DNA from: Pseudomonadales bacterium
GTDB taxonomy: Bacteria; Pseudomonadota; Gammaproteobacteria; Pseudomonadales; Moraxellaceae
Direction of reading: 5' to 3'
Assembly (NCBI GenBank): GCA_013043915.1
Contig: JABEVH010000217.1
Location: 1-13,307, forward strand
Length of the DNA stretch: 13,307 nt
The notes below the pieces were generated by a model that did not search any database, was not told the DNA's origin, and saw only the letters and a program-made list of their open reading frames with translations. Shown piece after piece: positions 13,249 to 13,307 of the stretch. A program made the position numbers and the translations under genes. Numbering within the stretch: the first letter of the stretch is position 1; every line of letters begins with the position of its first letter.

Positions 13249-13307
13249 ATGCTTTTACACCATAAAATTATATCCGTTGCCCCCATGATGGACTGGACCG
13301 ACCGTCA
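13249..13307 (+). CDS. dusA: tRNA-dihydrouridine(20/20a) synthase DusA, 5' start only
   Basis: Reduces uridine 20/20a in the tRNA D-loop with FMN and NADPH. Only 19 codons are visible before the window ends. They read MLLHHKIISVAPMMDWTDR, and the SVAPMMDWTDR string is the FMN-binding N-terminal signature of DusA. The ATG at 13249 has only a weak purine-rich stretch upstream. An in-frame TTG lies 21 nt earlier, with a stop codon four codons before that. The preceding 129 nt holds the hairpin at 13117 and no clear -35/-10 pair. Identification rests on a short but characteristic segment. Confidence 0.85.
   Translation, partial: MLLHHKIISVAPMMDWTDR

Noticed and set aside
1..13307. CRISPR array, tRNA, rRNA, toxin-antitoxin or defence system
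   Set aside because: No regularly spaced repeats, cloverleaf-like sequences or recognisable defence or toxin proteins were seen on either strand.

Overview
The window looks like a piece of a gammaproteobacterial chromosome. It holds proteobacterial housekeeping genes at roughly 50% GC (judged by eye): the rpsP-rimM-trmD-rplS operon followed by xerD-dsbC-hom, and a second cluster with zapE, yhcB/zapG, a NIF3-family gene and a degS/algW-type protease. From memory, both arrangements resemble Pseudomonas and related non-enteric gammaproteobacteria. I cannot name a genus. No rRNA, tRNA, CRISPR array or intact mobile element was seen.

Layout. Positions 1-4746 are read entirely on the minus strand. 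A TATAAT box in the rpsP/HIT intergenic region starts rpsP, rimM, trmD and rplS (30S protein, ribosome maturation factor, tRNA m1G37 methyltransferase, 50S protein). A hairpin terminator follows, then xerD (chromosome dimer resolution), dsbC (periplasmic disulfide isomerase) and hom (homoserine dehydrogenase, cut by the left edge). A HIT-family hydrolase gene points the other way and meets bolA tail to tail. On the minus strand an alpha/beta hydrolase, zapE and bolA form a compact operon (7386-5303). Divergent from it are yhcB/zapG and rlmM, overlapping by 4 nt. rlmM meets a minus-strand NIF3-family gene tail to tail, which is itself divergent from a degS/algW-like periplasmic serine protease. 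The centre is therefore rich in cell-envelope, division and stress functions (ZapE, ZapG, BolA, DegS).

Past degS the character changes. A gene-poor stretch (10979-11419) holds one doubtful small ORF and a strongly AT-rich segment. It is followed by a tightly coupled pair, a beta-hydroxyacid dehydrogenase and a TauE/SafE-type (TSUP) permease, sharing one base at the stop/start junction. This is the most accessory-looking part and the best candidate for something undescribed: perhaps a reduce-and-export cassette for a small organic acid or sulfonate. The substrate is unknown. A short hairpin reminiscent of IS200/IS605-type ends lies after the permease, then dusA begins and is cut by the right edge.

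Nothing here amounts to clear evidence of a new multi-gene system. Most of the window is ordinary core genome, and the findings are modest.
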